From: Gemmatimonadaceae bacterium
Lineage (GTDB): Bacteria > Gemmatimonadota > Gemmatimonadetes > Gemmatimonadales > Gemmatimonadaceae
Assembly (NCBI GenBank): GCA_025356185.1
Contig: JANXUN010000467.1
Coordinates: 1-26,119 of the forward strand
Direction of reading: 5' to 3'
DNA length: 26,119 nucleotides
Part shown: positions 8,212-15,529 of the stretch, in pieces
Position numbering within the stretch: position 1 is the first letter of the stretch
Layout of the letters: every line of letters starts with the position of its first letter
Program-made: the position numbers and the translations under genes
The notes under the pieces: generated by a model
What the model was told of the DNA's origin: nothing
Database searches by the model: none
Seen by the model: the letters and a program-made list of their open reading frames with translations, nothing else

Positions 8212-9120
8212 TTACAAGTAGTTCGCGAGACTCAAGCCGAGTATGCGTGAGGTGACACTCATCGCGGCCTGATAGAGGGTTTGCTTGCCAACAAGCTCCG
8301 CCATCGCCTTGTCGACTTCCGTGTCTCGTAGATCGGAGCGGAATTGCTTCAGCGACAATTCCAATCCATCCAGATTGACTTTGGCGCTCTCCATTTGGTT
8401 GATGCGCGCACCCTGCACGCCCAACACATTTTGCACTTGATTGTTTGCAGCGCTCACGCGATCGGTCGCCGCTTGAATGCCTGCGACATCATTGTTTCCC
8501 AACGCGGTAGAGAGCGCACGAAGCGACTCTAACACGTCGGTTGAGAGGAAAATGTCCGTCGCATTGTGAACAGGTGCGATAAACTCGTTGTCATTCACTT
8601 CTAACTGTGGCGCGCCACTCGGATTCACTGACGATGCACCGACGACAAGATTGGAGAAGCTGTCAGCGGCAGTTGGCGGCACGCGCAAGGGTGCTTCACC
8701 TTGACGCGTTCCGCCAAAGATGTAGTCGTCACCCAGTCGCGTATTGCCGAGATTCACTGCGTAGTTGATCAGCTGATCCACTTCCGATTTCACAATGCCG
8801 CGCGTTTGCGCGTTCGCGGTGCCCGACGCTTGCGCGATCCCCAACTCCTGCGCGCGTCCCAAGCCATCCGTGAGTTGATTGAGCACGGTTTCTTCGGTCG
8901 ACGCGCGCGTCAGTCCCATGTCGATGTTGCGACGAAAGCTCGAAATCGCGCGCATCGAACTGCCTACACGCACGACTTCGCCGGCGGCAACGGGATCGTC
9001 CGACATCGTGCGCACGCGCACGCCTGACGAAATGTCTTCGCGTAACCGATCAATGCCCTGCATTCCAGTTTGCAGGCGCGCTTGGGCGTTTCGCGTGATG
9101 AGCTGATTGGTAACGCGCAT
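8212..9120 (-). CDS. flgL: Flagellar hook-filament junction protein FlgL (HAP3)
   Basis: A 302-residue hook-associated protein of normal length; FlgL forms the last junction layer before the filament. The N-terminus (MRVTNQLITRNAQARLQTGMQ, split around residue 20) is the flagellin-like D0 coil with SSGVRVRTMSDDPVAAG in the position of the flagellin/FlgL signature. The C-terminus (KAMAELVGKQTLYQAAMSV near 275-293) is the matching C-terminal coil, and DDYIFGG is the conserved FlgL segment. It reads divergently from the sigma-54 regulator across a 236-bp gap rich in inverted repeats and is followed at 7 nt by fliW. The usual upstream partner flgK is not present in the window. Confidence 0.93.
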   Translation of the reverse strand: MRVTNQLITRNAQARLQTGMQGIDRLREDISSGVRVRTMSDDPVAAGEVVRVGSSMRAISSFRRNIDMGLTRASTEETVLNQLTDGLGRAQELGIAQASGTANAQTRGIVKSEVDQLINYAVNLGNTRLGDDYIFGGTRQGEAPLRVPPTAADSFSNLVVGASSVNPSGAPQLEVNDNEFIAPVHNATDIFLSTDVLESLRALSTALGNNDVAGIQAATDRVSAANNQVQNVLGVQGARINQMESAKVNLDGLELSLKQFRSDLRDTEVDKAMAELVGKQTLYQAAMSVTSRILGLSLANYL

Positions 9121-9143
9121 CGTGTGGGGAGAGGCCGTCGTGC

Positions 9144-9167
9144 GTCACATTCCGGATGGGAAGTGAC
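9144..9167. other. 10-bp hairpin near the flgL start
   Basis: Inverted repeat with arms GTCACATTCC (9144-9153) and GGGAAGTGAC (9158-9167), one A-A mismatch and one G-T pair, and a 4-nt GGAT loop. It lies 24-47 nt upstream of flgL on the minus strand, so it would sit in the flgL leader; it could alternatively be an operator for the divergent genes. Confidence 0.55.
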
Positions 9168-9187
9168 ACGGTCCGGGCACGCTTCTA

Positions 9188-9287
9188 CTTGAGTATCGGA
9201 GGCTCGACGCCAGCCTTTAGCGTCGGACTCCTCATTTCGAGAGGCGGCGAAATTTGCCGGGTGACAGGTTTGCCTCCATACTTCAGG
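9188..9287. other. Inverted repeats able to form a four-way-junction RNA/DNA structure
   Basis: An outer stem of about 15 pairs joins 9188-9203 to 9272-9287 with two single-base bulges (core GGAGGC with GCCTCC, then GTAT with ATAC). It encloses three hairpins: 9205-9210/9220-9225 (CGACGC with GCGTCG), 9230-9233/9241-9244 (CCTC with GAGG) and 9245-9250/9254-9259 (CGGC with GCCG plus two more pairs). The ends lie about 68-70 nt from both divergent start codons, so either transcript could carry it. It matches no riboswitch family I recognise. Confidence 0.5.
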
Positions 9288-9356
9288 ACGCTCGCTCGGA
9301 ACGAGGGTCACTGACCGGCCCGCACGTCGTCCCCATTCGCCCTACGTATTCGCTTC

Positions 9357-10808
9357 ATGGCCACCATTCTATATGTAGACGACGAGCCAAGCGTCGGCCT
9401 CATTCTTGAGGACACGCTCGTCCAGTCTGGACATTCGCCCATCGGCGCCCGCAGCGTCCCGGAGGCGCTGCAGGTGCTCGAACGGGGTGGCGTCGACCTC
9501 ATCATCTCCGATTACCGCATGCCGGGGCTGACGGGACTCGAGTTCCTGCAACTCCTCACGCGGGAAGGCTACGACGTTCCGCTCATCATGCTGACCGGCT
9601 ATGCCAGCATCGAGCACGCGGTCGCATCTATTAAAGCTGGCGCGATCGATTACATCACGAAGCCCGTCCGACCGCAGCAACTGGAGTTGGCCGTCGATCA
9701 GGCGCTGGAGTTCGTACGCTTACGTCGCGAAAACGAATCACTACGCAAAGAGGTCATGCAATTTCGGAATGAACGGCAGATCATTGGCGACTCTCCACCA
9801 ATTCGTCGCATTCTACAGACCGTGTCGATGGCCGCGCCTACGCGCGCAACTGTGTTGCTGCAGGGCGAGTCAGGCACCGGCAAGGAGTTGTTCGCGCGCG
9901 CAATTCATGATCAGAGTGAACGACGCGAACGACCGTTTATCAAACTCAATTGCGCGGCACTCCCTGAAGGACTCGTCGAGTCGGCATTGTTCGGTCACGA
10001 AAAAGGGGCGTTTACGGGGGCGATCAAGCGCGTTGAAGGGGCATTTGAGCGCGCCAACCGAGGGACATTGCTCCTCGATGAAATCTCCGAAATGCGTCTG
10101 GACCTTCAAGCGAAGCTGCTGCGCGTTCTACAAGAGCAAGAGTTCGAGCGCGTGGGTGGTACGTCGTCTATCAAGGTCGACGTGCGCATTATCGCCACAA
10201 CGAATCGAGATCTCGCGACTGAAGCCGACCAGGGCACTTTTCGCCAAGATTTGTACTATCGGCTTTCGACGATCCCGATCATGATTCCGCCGCTTCGTGA
10301 GCGCAGCGAAGATATTCCCGTGCTCGCGTTGCGCTTCGCCATGCGCAACGCCGCGGAGCTCGGGAAGAAGATTGAAGGCATCGCTCCTGACGCACTTGAG
10401 GCGCTGCAAAAGTATCCGTGGCCAGGAAATATCCGCGAGCTACAACATGTTATTGAACGCGCGGTGATCCTCACCCCAGATCCGATGATCCAACAGCACT
10501 CACTCGAAGGCACCCGTTTCGGACTTGCGCATTCGCTGGGCGCCCCGTCAATGCGACCGCGCTCCGTCACCACTCCGCACGGCATGCATTCCGTTCGCTC
10601 AGTCTCGCCGTCCGGTCCGGGCGCGATCAACCTCGCCTCCTTAAATGTCGCGGACGCCGAACGGGTTCTTATTCAGCATGCGTTAGCAGCTGCCGATAAT
10701 AACCGGACCAAGGCGGCAGACCTGTTGGGGATCAGCGTCCGAACGCTGAGAAACAAACTCAACGGGCCGGGTCGAGAAACGGACGCGGACGACGATTCGG
10801 CAGCGTAA
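9357..10808 (+). CDS. NtrC-family sigma-54-dependent response regulator (REC-AAA+-Fis), probable flagellar master activator
   Basis: A 483-residue response regulator. The receiver domain (1-120) has the acidic pocket D8/D9, phospho-acceptor D52 in SDYRMPG, T80 and K102. The AAA+ domain (about 142-380) has Walker A GESGTGKE (170-177), the sigma-54-contacting loop GAFTGA (218-223) and Walker B LLLDEIS (238-244). The C-terminus (about 430-466) is a Fis-type helix-turn-helix (NRTKAADLLGISVRTLRNKL). All residues needed for phosphorylation, ATP hydrolysis and sigma-54 contact are present. It lies just upstream of a near-consensus sigma-54 promoter for flgB, and another precedes fliL, so it is probably the activator of these operons (FlgR/FlrC/FlbD-like role). 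No partner histidine kinase gene is in the window. Confidence 0.93.
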   Translation: MATILYVDDEPSVGLILEDTLVQSGHSPIGARSVPEALQVLERGGVDLIISDYRMPGLTGLEFLQLLTREGYDVPLIMLTGYASIEHAVASIKAGAIDYITKPVRPQQLELAVDQALEFVRLRRENESLRKEVMQFRNERQIIGDSPPIRRILQTVSMAAPTRATVLLQGESGTGKELFARAIHDQSERRERPFIKLNCAALPEGLVESALFGHEKGAFTGAIKRVEGAFERANRGTLLLDEISEMRLDLQAKLLRVLQEQEFERVGGTSSIKVDVRIIATTNRDLATEADQGTFRQDLYYRLSTIPIMIPPLRERSEDIPVLALRFAMRNAAELGKKIEGIAPDALEALQKYPWPGNIRELQHVIERAVILTPDPMIQQHSLEGTRFGLAHSLGAPSMRPRSVTTPHGMHSVRSVSPSGPGAINLASLNVADAERVLIQHALAAADNNRTKAADLLGISVRTLRNKLNGPGRETDADDDSAA

Positions 10809-10822
10809 GACGGCAAATCCGA

Positions 10823-10872
10823 CCGCTTTTGAAAAAATTGTCAGCGGCAACTCCAGCCGCAGACGTTGCGGC
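10823..10872 (+). other. Overlapping, mutually exclusive hairpins after the regulator gene
   Basis: Four short segments can pair only in alternatives: CCGCT (10823-10827) with AGCGG (10843-10847); GCGGC (10844-10848) with GCCGC (10856-10860); GCCGCA (10856-10861) with TGCGGC (10867-10872). The array starts 15 nt after the regulator stop and lies upstream of the flgB promoter, so it would sit in the regulator's 3' untranslated region. It may be a terminator region with competing folds; there is no U-tract. Confidence 0.35.
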
Positions 10873-11039
10873 AGATATTTCCCCATGGGATGTTCTAGCG
10901 GCCCCTTGGGTCGGGCTACACCACCTCAAATTGGCCATTGATTGCGCCTGTTTGTATTGCTGTAAACTGTTGCAATGTATGGGTTTATAGACTATTTGAT
11001 CGCCTCTTTCTGACGGCGATTGACCGACGCGCTGTTTTG

Positions 11040-11055
11040 TGGCCCGTCCATTGCT
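11040..11055 (+). promoter_or_regulatory. Sigma-54 (-24/-12) promoter for the flgB operon
   Basis: TGGCCCGTCCATTGCT matches the sigma-54 consensus TGGCACGN4TTGCW at every informative position but one. GG is at 11041-11042 and GC at 11053-11054 with the required 10-nt spacing. Transcription would start near 11066, about 37 nt before flgB. The rest of the 10809-11102 gap holds the hairpin array after the regulator gene and, at 10956-10976, an ATTGC/GCAAT inverted repeat about 70 bp upstream of the -24 element that could be an activator site. Confidence 0.85.
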
Positions 11056-11102
11056 TTTTAGGGTGGTGAGAACGTTCGCCCCACTCACCCCGGATACCAC
11101 CG

Positions 11103-11402
11103 ATGCTGTTCGGATTCATCGATCGTGTCACCGCCGCATCGCCGCTCAAAGCGGCGCTCGACCAAAGCGTCGAGCGGTCGCGCAGCATTGCTGACCGTGT
11201 GTCAAAAGCGTCCGTGCAAAACGGCGCGGGGTTCACGTTGGATGCCAATGGCAAACCGACGGCGGCGAACGCCAACCCTGTCAATGTCGAAGATGAAATG
11301 GTCGCGCTCGCGGATGAACAGCTTCGCTTTCTCGCCACATCACGACTGCTGGAAAAAACGTACGCGAGCCTGCGCGGCGCGATCAAGGGTAGCGCCGTTT
11401 AA
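11103..11402 (+). CDS. flgB: Flagellar proximal rod protein FlgB (short, divergent)
   Basis: A 99-residue FlgB, identified mostly from its C-terminus: VNVEDEMVALADEQLRFLAT followed by SRLLEKTYASLRGAIKG, which match the FlgB C-terminal helix (VDLEREM...LR.AI.G), and by its place directly before flgC. FlgB is usually about 130 residues and carries an N-terminal rod signature of the ANNIANxxTPGYK type. Here the corresponding stretch reads SIADRVSKASVQNG and the signature is missing. FlgB joins the MS ring/FliE to the rod. There is no visible Shine-Dalgarno, and no upstream start would restore the missing motif because the predicted transcript begins about 37 nt upstream. Its TAA stop overlaps the flgC ATG (TAATG). 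Confidence 0.85.
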   Translation: MLFGFIDRVTAASPLKAALDQSVERSRSIADRVSKASVQNGAGFTLDANGKPTAANANPVNVEDEMVALADEQLRFLATSRLLEKTYASLRGAIKGSAV

Positions 11403-12022
11403 TGCCGATTGATCCGTTACGTGGACCGTCGCTGTTGCCGCTGCCTTCACAAGGCTCGGTGACACGCCCGATGTTCAAGACGCTCGGCATCGCCGGCAGC
11501 GGTTTATCGGCGCAGCGCCAACGCATGGATTTGATCGCGCAAAACATTTCGAACGCCGACGTCACACGCGGTGCGGACAATCAGCCGTACAAGCGTCGCG
11601 ACATTGTGCTCGAAGCGGCGAATTCTACAAACGCAATGTACGGAAGTAATGGTGTTGGCAGTGGCATCAGTGCAGCTCCGATGCGCCCGACGTCCGTGCA
11701 ATCGAATATGAGCACTGATAGTGCAAAGGCGATTGAAGTCATGGTGCTGCCACACGGCACACCGGACGCCTTGCCGTCCAACGGTCCGATGGGTGGTGAA
11801 TACGGCGTCCGTGTCAGTGGAGTCGCCGAAGATCAAGGTGAAGGTCGCTTGGTCTACGAACCAGGTCATCCCGATGCCGACGCCAGCGGATATGTGCGCT
11901 ATCCCGATATCGATACGACCCAAGAACTCGTTCGACTCATGGATGCGAAGCGCATGTATGAAGCCAACGTCTCGGTGTTTCAAACCGCGAAATCGATGCT
12001 TCGCGCATCACTCGACATCTAA
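11402..12022 (+). CDS. flgC: Flagellar proximal rod protein FlgC
   Basis: Rod protein FlgC, exported by the flagellar type III system. The N-terminal rod signature appears as RMDLIAQNISNADVTRG (41-57) and the C-terminus is classical: YEPGHPDADASGYVRYPDID followed by DAKRMYEANVSVFQTAKSML. Two starts are possible. ATG 11402 is coupled to flgB through TAATG and gives 206 residues with an unusual 23-residue N-terminal extension; ATG 11471 (MFKTLGIAGSGL) gives 183 residues and aligns with the usual FlgC N-terminus. Coupling and coding-like codon use favour the first; family alignment favours the second. Both have only an AAGG at 13-15 nt as a ribosome site. Confidence 0.93.
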   Translation: MPIDPLRGPSLLPLPSQGSVTRPMFKTLGIAGSGLSAQRQRMDLIAQNISNADVTRGADNQPYKRRDIVLEAANSTNAMYGSNGVGSGISAAPMRPTSVQSNMSTDSAKAIEVMVLPHGTPDALPSNGPMGGEYGVRVSGVAEDQGEGRLVYEPGHPDADASGYVRYPDIDTTQELVRLMDAKRMYEANVSVFQTAKSMLRASLDI

Positions 12023-12059
12023 TCGCGCGCATTCACGTGTCTCGCTCTCTCTGATAAAC

Positions 12060-12143
12060 GCGCTGCGGGTCCGGGGCCGGTGTGAACTCTCCTCCTCCTC
12101 CTCCTCTCCGATGACATATCGGTTCCCGGCCCGCTGCGCTTTT
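12060..12143 (+). other. Large imperfect hairpin with CCT-repeat loop and short T-run; possible attenuator/terminator
   Basis: Arms 12060-12084 and 12115-12139 form about 23 base pairs (including three G-T) with one T-T mismatch and two single-base bulges, closing a 30-nt loop that contains five tandem CCT units. The 3' arm is followed directly by TTTT (12140-12143). It fills the 135-bp gap between flgC and the next gene, 15 nt before that gene's ATG. It could attenuate transcription, mark an RNA-processing site, or stabilise the upstream message. Confidence 0.6.
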
Positions 12144-12157
12144 CCTTCGCACCGCTC

Positions 12158-12532
12158 ATGAGCATCAACGGCATCAACAATCCGCTTCTCGCGAACCTCA
12201 GTGCCATCGGCCGCCTCGACACGACGCGTCCGACCACGGATCGCACGAACACCACGAACGGCACGGGCTCTGCACCGACGCGTGTCGCGGACCCGCGTGC
12301 ATCGCTCAAGCCGCAAACGCCGATTGCCGGACAAAACGCCGCGCAAAACGCGATACCAGCTGAAGCGCCTGCGGGCACGGATCCATCCTTGTGGAGTGTC
12401 TTGACCGCCGACGAACGCAACTTCTTCGCGAAGTCGGCGGCGCTTGGTCCACTGACGTACGGTCGCATCAAATCGACTGCTAGTGCAACGCCACCCGCAG
12501 CGCGCGGCGTGCGTCTCGACGTTCGCGCCTGA
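12158..12532 (+). CDS. Hypothetical protein in the flagellar operon (124 aa)
   Basis: I do not recognise this protein. It is 124 residues with no signal peptide or membrane segment. Residues 1-80 are low-complexity, rich in Thr, Asn, Ala and Pro. The only compact part is at about 84-112: LWSVLTADERNFF followed by LGPLTYGR, a motif-like block that looks conserved rather than random. It lies between flgC and fliE, where a rod or export-related factor would be expected, and its disordered N-terminus would be compatible with a type III export substrate. Codon use resembles its neighbours. It could be a lineage-specific rod accessory protein compensating for the short FlgB, but this is speculation. 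It is followed at 17 nt by fliE. Confidence 0.75.
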   Translation: MSINGINNPLLANLSAIGRLDTTRPTTDRTNTTNGTGSAPTRVADPRASLKPQTPIAGQNAAQNAIPAEAPAGTDPSLWSVLTADERNFFAKSAALGPLTYGRIKSTASATPPAARGVRLDVRA

Positions 12533-12549
12533 TACTCGGAGCCATCGCA

Positions 12550-12861
12550 ATGCAAGCTCGTATTGATCTGCTCACTCGGTCGCTGCCATCACTCGGCGGT
12601 GACACCGGTGCCAAACAAGTTCCCGTCATCACCGAGGGCGCGAATTCATTCGGCAGCACGCTCACCCGTGCGCTCAATGAAGTCTCGGACGCGCGTGACA
12701 ACGCCACGGATCTCACGGCGCGCTTTGCGGCGGGCGAGAACGTCGAGCTGCATCAGGTGATGGCCGCAACAGAAGAATCCGGTCTCGCACTCGACTTGCT
12801 TGTCGAGGTCCGAAACAAGGTCGTCGAGGCCTATCGGTCCGTGATCTCCATGCAGTCCTGA
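12550..12861 (+). CDS. fliE: Flagellar MS ring-rod junction protein FliE
   Basis: A 103-residue FliE of normal length. The conserved C-terminal half is clear: FGSTLTRALNEVSDARDNA (54-region), then VELHQVMAATEESGLALDLL and the terminal VRNKVVEAYRSVISMQ. FliE is the first axial protein, anchoring the rod to FliF, and is needed for export of other substrates. A CGGAG ribosome site (12537-12541) lies 8 nt before the ATG, one of the few good ones in the operon. The gene is 16 nt upstream of fliF. Confidence 0.95.
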   Translation: MQARIDLLTRSLPSLGGDTGAKQVPVITEGANSFGSTLTRALNEVSDARDNATDLTARFAAGENVELHQVMAATEESGLALDLLVEVRNKVVEAYRSVISMQS

Positions 12862-12877
12862 TCCAGATCTATAAGTC

Positions 12878-14455
12878 ATGGCATCCTTTGCAGAGTCACT
12901 TTTCGGACGCATGAGCGGTGGTCGGCAGGTCGCGATCATCGCTGTTGGCGTGTTAGTCACCGCTGGTGTGTACGGTGTGTCGACGTGGGCCACGCAACCC
13001 AATTGGGTTCCGCTGTACTCCGACATGCCCGTCGATCAGCTCAAGAAAGTGACCGACAAGCTCAATGAGCTGAACGTGCCAAACAAGCTCGATCTCACCG
13101 GCACGTCGATTTTGGTAAACAGCAGCGACCTCGTGAAAGCGCGCGTCGACATGGCATCCGAAGCGATGCCCGGCAGCGGTCGCCCTGGATTGGAATTGTT
13201 CGACAAGCCGACATGGGGCATGACCGACTTCACGCAGCAAGTGAACTATCGGCGTGCGCTTGAAGGCGAACTTGAGCGCACGATTGGCAAGTTGAAGGGT
13301 GTCGAAGGGGTGCAAGTTCATCTTGCGCTCGAAAGCGACAAACTCTTTAAAGACAACGAGCGTCCGTCCAAAGCCTCGGTGACACTCACGATGGCAGGTG
13401 GAGAAATCCCGAAGGCGGAGATGGTACAGGGCATCGCGCGAGTCGTGTCCGGCAGTGTTGGCGGCTTAGACGCCGAGCATGTCACGATTGTTGATGCACG
13501 CGGACTCGCGCTCACACAGCAGGATGACGGCTCGATGGCAGGATTGTCGAGCCGACAGCTGACGGTGCAGCGCGAAGTCGAAAACTATATGGAACAGAAA
13601 GCCGACAAGCTGCTTGCCAGCCTCGTCGGAAGTGGCAATGCGCGTGTGCAAGTCGCCGCGTCGATCAACTTTGATAAGGTCGAACGCACCACACACGGCG
13701 TTGATCCGGCCAAGCAAGCACTCGCGACCGAACAAAAGTCAGAAGTCACGCCCAGCTCGCCGCAGCAAGGTGCGGGCTACACGCAGACAGCGACATCGTA
13801 CGAAAACACACGCAGCACCGAAACGTTTAGCGGCGCTATCGGCAATCTCAAGCGACTCACAGTCGCCGTGTTGGTGGCCGACAAAGTGCCCGCGGTCGAT
13901 CCCAAGGCCAAGGTCGTTGCAGCGGCAACGCCGCGCTCGGCTGACGAACTCACGCGCATAGAAACACTCGTGCGCAACGCGCTCGGCGTCGACTCTGCAC
14001 GGGGCGATATGATCTCCGTCGTGAGTGCGCCGTTTGATGTTCCGACGCCGATCGCGATGAAGAAAGACTCTGTGGTGACGCCCGACCTGATGGCGCGGGT
14101 GCAAACGAATCCGAAGCCGCTGGTCGCCATCGCTGCACTCGTCGTGTTGTTGATCGTCGCGATGCTCGCCATGGGTGCCCTCAAGCCGGCCAAGAAAACG
14201 CAGGCGGAGCTCGCGGCGGCACAACGCTTAGCGCTTTCGCCGCCAAACGGCTACGCCGAGTTGCCATCATCGCTGCAAATGCAACAAACGCTGCAACACG
14301 CGAGCGCATTTGAGCAACAGCAACAGATGGAACAAGCACGTTCGACCGCGCTGCCACCGATGATCACAACGCCAGAGCGCGAACAAGCGATGGCAACGGT
14401 TGATCAACGCATCGATGCGGCCCGTCGCGTGACACAGAACTGGCTGCGCAACTAA
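12878..14455 (+). CDS. fliF: Flagellar MS-ring protein FliF
   Basis: A 525-residue FliF, the inner-membrane ring that nucleates the basal body. The first transmembrane helix is at about 16-37 and the second at about 413-432 (LVAIAALVVLLIVAMLAMGA). Between them are the ring-building motifs, with LYSDMPVDQL, RRALEGELERTIGKLKGVEG and VQVHLALE visible. The C-terminal tail after the second helix ends in QRIDAARRVTQNWLRN, the FliG-binding helix. Length and layout are normal. It is followed at 33 nt by fliG. Confidence 0.97.
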   Translation: MASFAESLFGRMSGGRQVAIIAVGVLVTAGVYGVSTWATQPNWVPLYSDMPVDQLKKVTDKLNELNVPNKLDLTGTSILVNSSDLVKARVDMASEAMPGSGRPGLELFDKPTWGMTDFTQQVNYRRALEGELERTIGKLKGVEGVQVHLALESDKLFKDNERPSKASVTLTMAGGEIPKAEMVQGIARVVSGSVGGLDAEHVTIVDARGLALTQQDDGSMAGLSSRQLTVQREVENYMEQKADKLLASLVGSGNARVQVAASINFDKVERTTHGVDPAKQALATEQKSEVTPSSPQQGAGYTQTATSYENTRSTETFSGAIGNLKRLTVAVLVADKVPAVDPKAKVVAAATPRSADELTRIETLVRNALGVDSARGDMISVVSAPFDVPTPIAMKKDSVVTPDLMARVQTNPKPLVAIAALVVLLIVAMLAMGALKPAKKTQAELAAAQRLALSPPNGYAELPSSLQMQQTLQHASAFEQQQQMEQARSTALPPMITTPEREQAMATVDQRIDAARRVTQNWLRN

Positions 14456-14488
14456 CACACGCAATTCCTAAACGATCCCGCACGCTCG

Positions 14489-15529
14489 ATGACTGCTCTC
14501 GCTCGCTCCAACGCCGACCGTTACGCCCCAGACCGTCTGACCGGACGGCAAAAGGCGGCTATTGTCTGCACTGCAATCGGCGCCGAACACGCTGCGAAGA
14601 TTACGGCGAGTCTGCTTCCCGAAGAAGCCGAACAGATTGCGCTTGAAGTTTCGTTACTCTCGGGCGTTCCAACAGAGACCATTTCCTGGGTACTCAACGA
14701 GTGGCTTGAGCTGACGCTGGGCATCGACTCGGTAAGCGCGGGCGGCGTCGAGTTCGCAAAGGATGTGTTAGAGCAGGCCTTTGGTCAGTCAAAAGCGCAG
14801 CTGATTCTCAAGCGCATTCAAGGACAGTTGGCCGACAGCGATCGATTTGGCCGTCTTCGTCGCGCCGATCCCCAGCAGTTGAGCAATACGCTCCGCGGCG
14901 AACATCCGCAAACGATCGCATTGATTCTTGCGCATCTCGACCCCGGACACGTTGCGGGCGTGATTCGCGAACTCGATCCGGCATTGGGTGGAGATGTGAT
15001 GTATCGCATCGCGCGCATGGAAAAGGTTTCGCCCGATATGATCTCGTTGGTTGAACGCACGATGGGCACCGAAGCCGACATGGGTTTCGCGCAGAGCATG
15101 AGCGCGGTGGGCGGACCAGCGGCCGTGGCGGCGATCCTGAACTTGGTGAGCACGTCGCTCGAAAAAGAAGTGCTGGATTTGGTGGCCGAGCGCGATCCGC
15201 AGCTCAGCGAGCAAATCAAGAATCTCATGTTCGTGTTCGAAGATCTGGCAGGGCTCGACGACAAGTCGCTGCAGCGTCTGCTGCGCGAAGTCGACGTCAA
15301 GCAGCTGGCGTTGGCGCTCAAGGCCGCAAGCCCAGAGCTTCGCACCAAGATCATGGCGACGATGTCTCAGCGCGCGGTGGCAGGGCTCAAGGAGGAGATC
15401 GAGTTCTTGGGGCCGGTCAAGATGCGCGATGTCGAAGCGGCGCAGTCGGACATTGTTTCCAAGGTGCGCGCGCTCGAAGAGACGGGCGAGATCGTGTTGA
15501 GTGCCGGCACCGACGATGTCATCCTCTGA
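14489..15529 (+). CDS. fliG: Flagellar motor switch protein FliG
   Basis: A 346-residue FliG. The N-terminal domain (about 15-105) binds FliF; the middle domain has the EHPQ motif at 138-141, which contacts FliM; GGPAAVAAILN is at 208-218. The C-terminal torque domain starts MFVFEDLAGLDD (247-258) and holds the charged helix QRLLREVDVKQLALALKAAS that meets the stator. It ends in DVEAAQSDIVSKVRALEETG and is of normal length. The fliH gene overlaps its 3' end if fliH starts at 15516. Confidence 0.97.
   Translation: MTALARSNADRYAPDRLTGRQKAAIVCTAIGAEHAAKITASLLPEEAEQIALEVSLLSGVPTETISWVLNEWLELTLGIDSVSAGGVEFAKDVLEQAFGQSKAQLILKRIQGQLADSDRFGRLRRADPQQLSNTLRGEHPQTIALILAHLDPGHVAGVIRELDPALGGDVMYRIARMEKVSPDMISLVERTMGTEADMGFAQSMSAVGGPAAVAAILNLVSTSLEKEVLDLVAERDPQLSEQIKNLMFVFEDLAGLDDKSLQRLLREVDVKQLALALKAASPELRTKIMATMSQRAVAGLKEEIEFLGPVKMRDVEAAQSDIVSKVRALEETGEIVLSAGTDDVIL

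Noticed and set aside
9259..9274. GG-N10-GC pattern (9260-9273) on the + strand before the regulator gene
   Set aside because: Only the GG, GC and adjacent T residues match the sigma-54 consensus, and it lies within the predicted structured element. Too weak to call.
9188..9287. c-di-GMP (GEMM) riboswitch or tRNA-like cloverleaf
   Set aside because: The minus strand has GGCAAACC and GACGC fragments that recall GEMM-I, but their order and spacing do not fit. Arm lengths and conserved bases do not fit a tRNA.
10931..10945. TTGGCCATTGATTGC as a further sigma-54 site
   Set aside because: Spacing between GG and GC is 9, not 10 nt; the site at 11040 is far better.
12018..12555. 178- and 180-aa minus-strand frames over the flgC-fliE gap
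   Set aside because: Arg-rich shadow frames opposite the 124-aa gene; no motif and they span the large hairpin.
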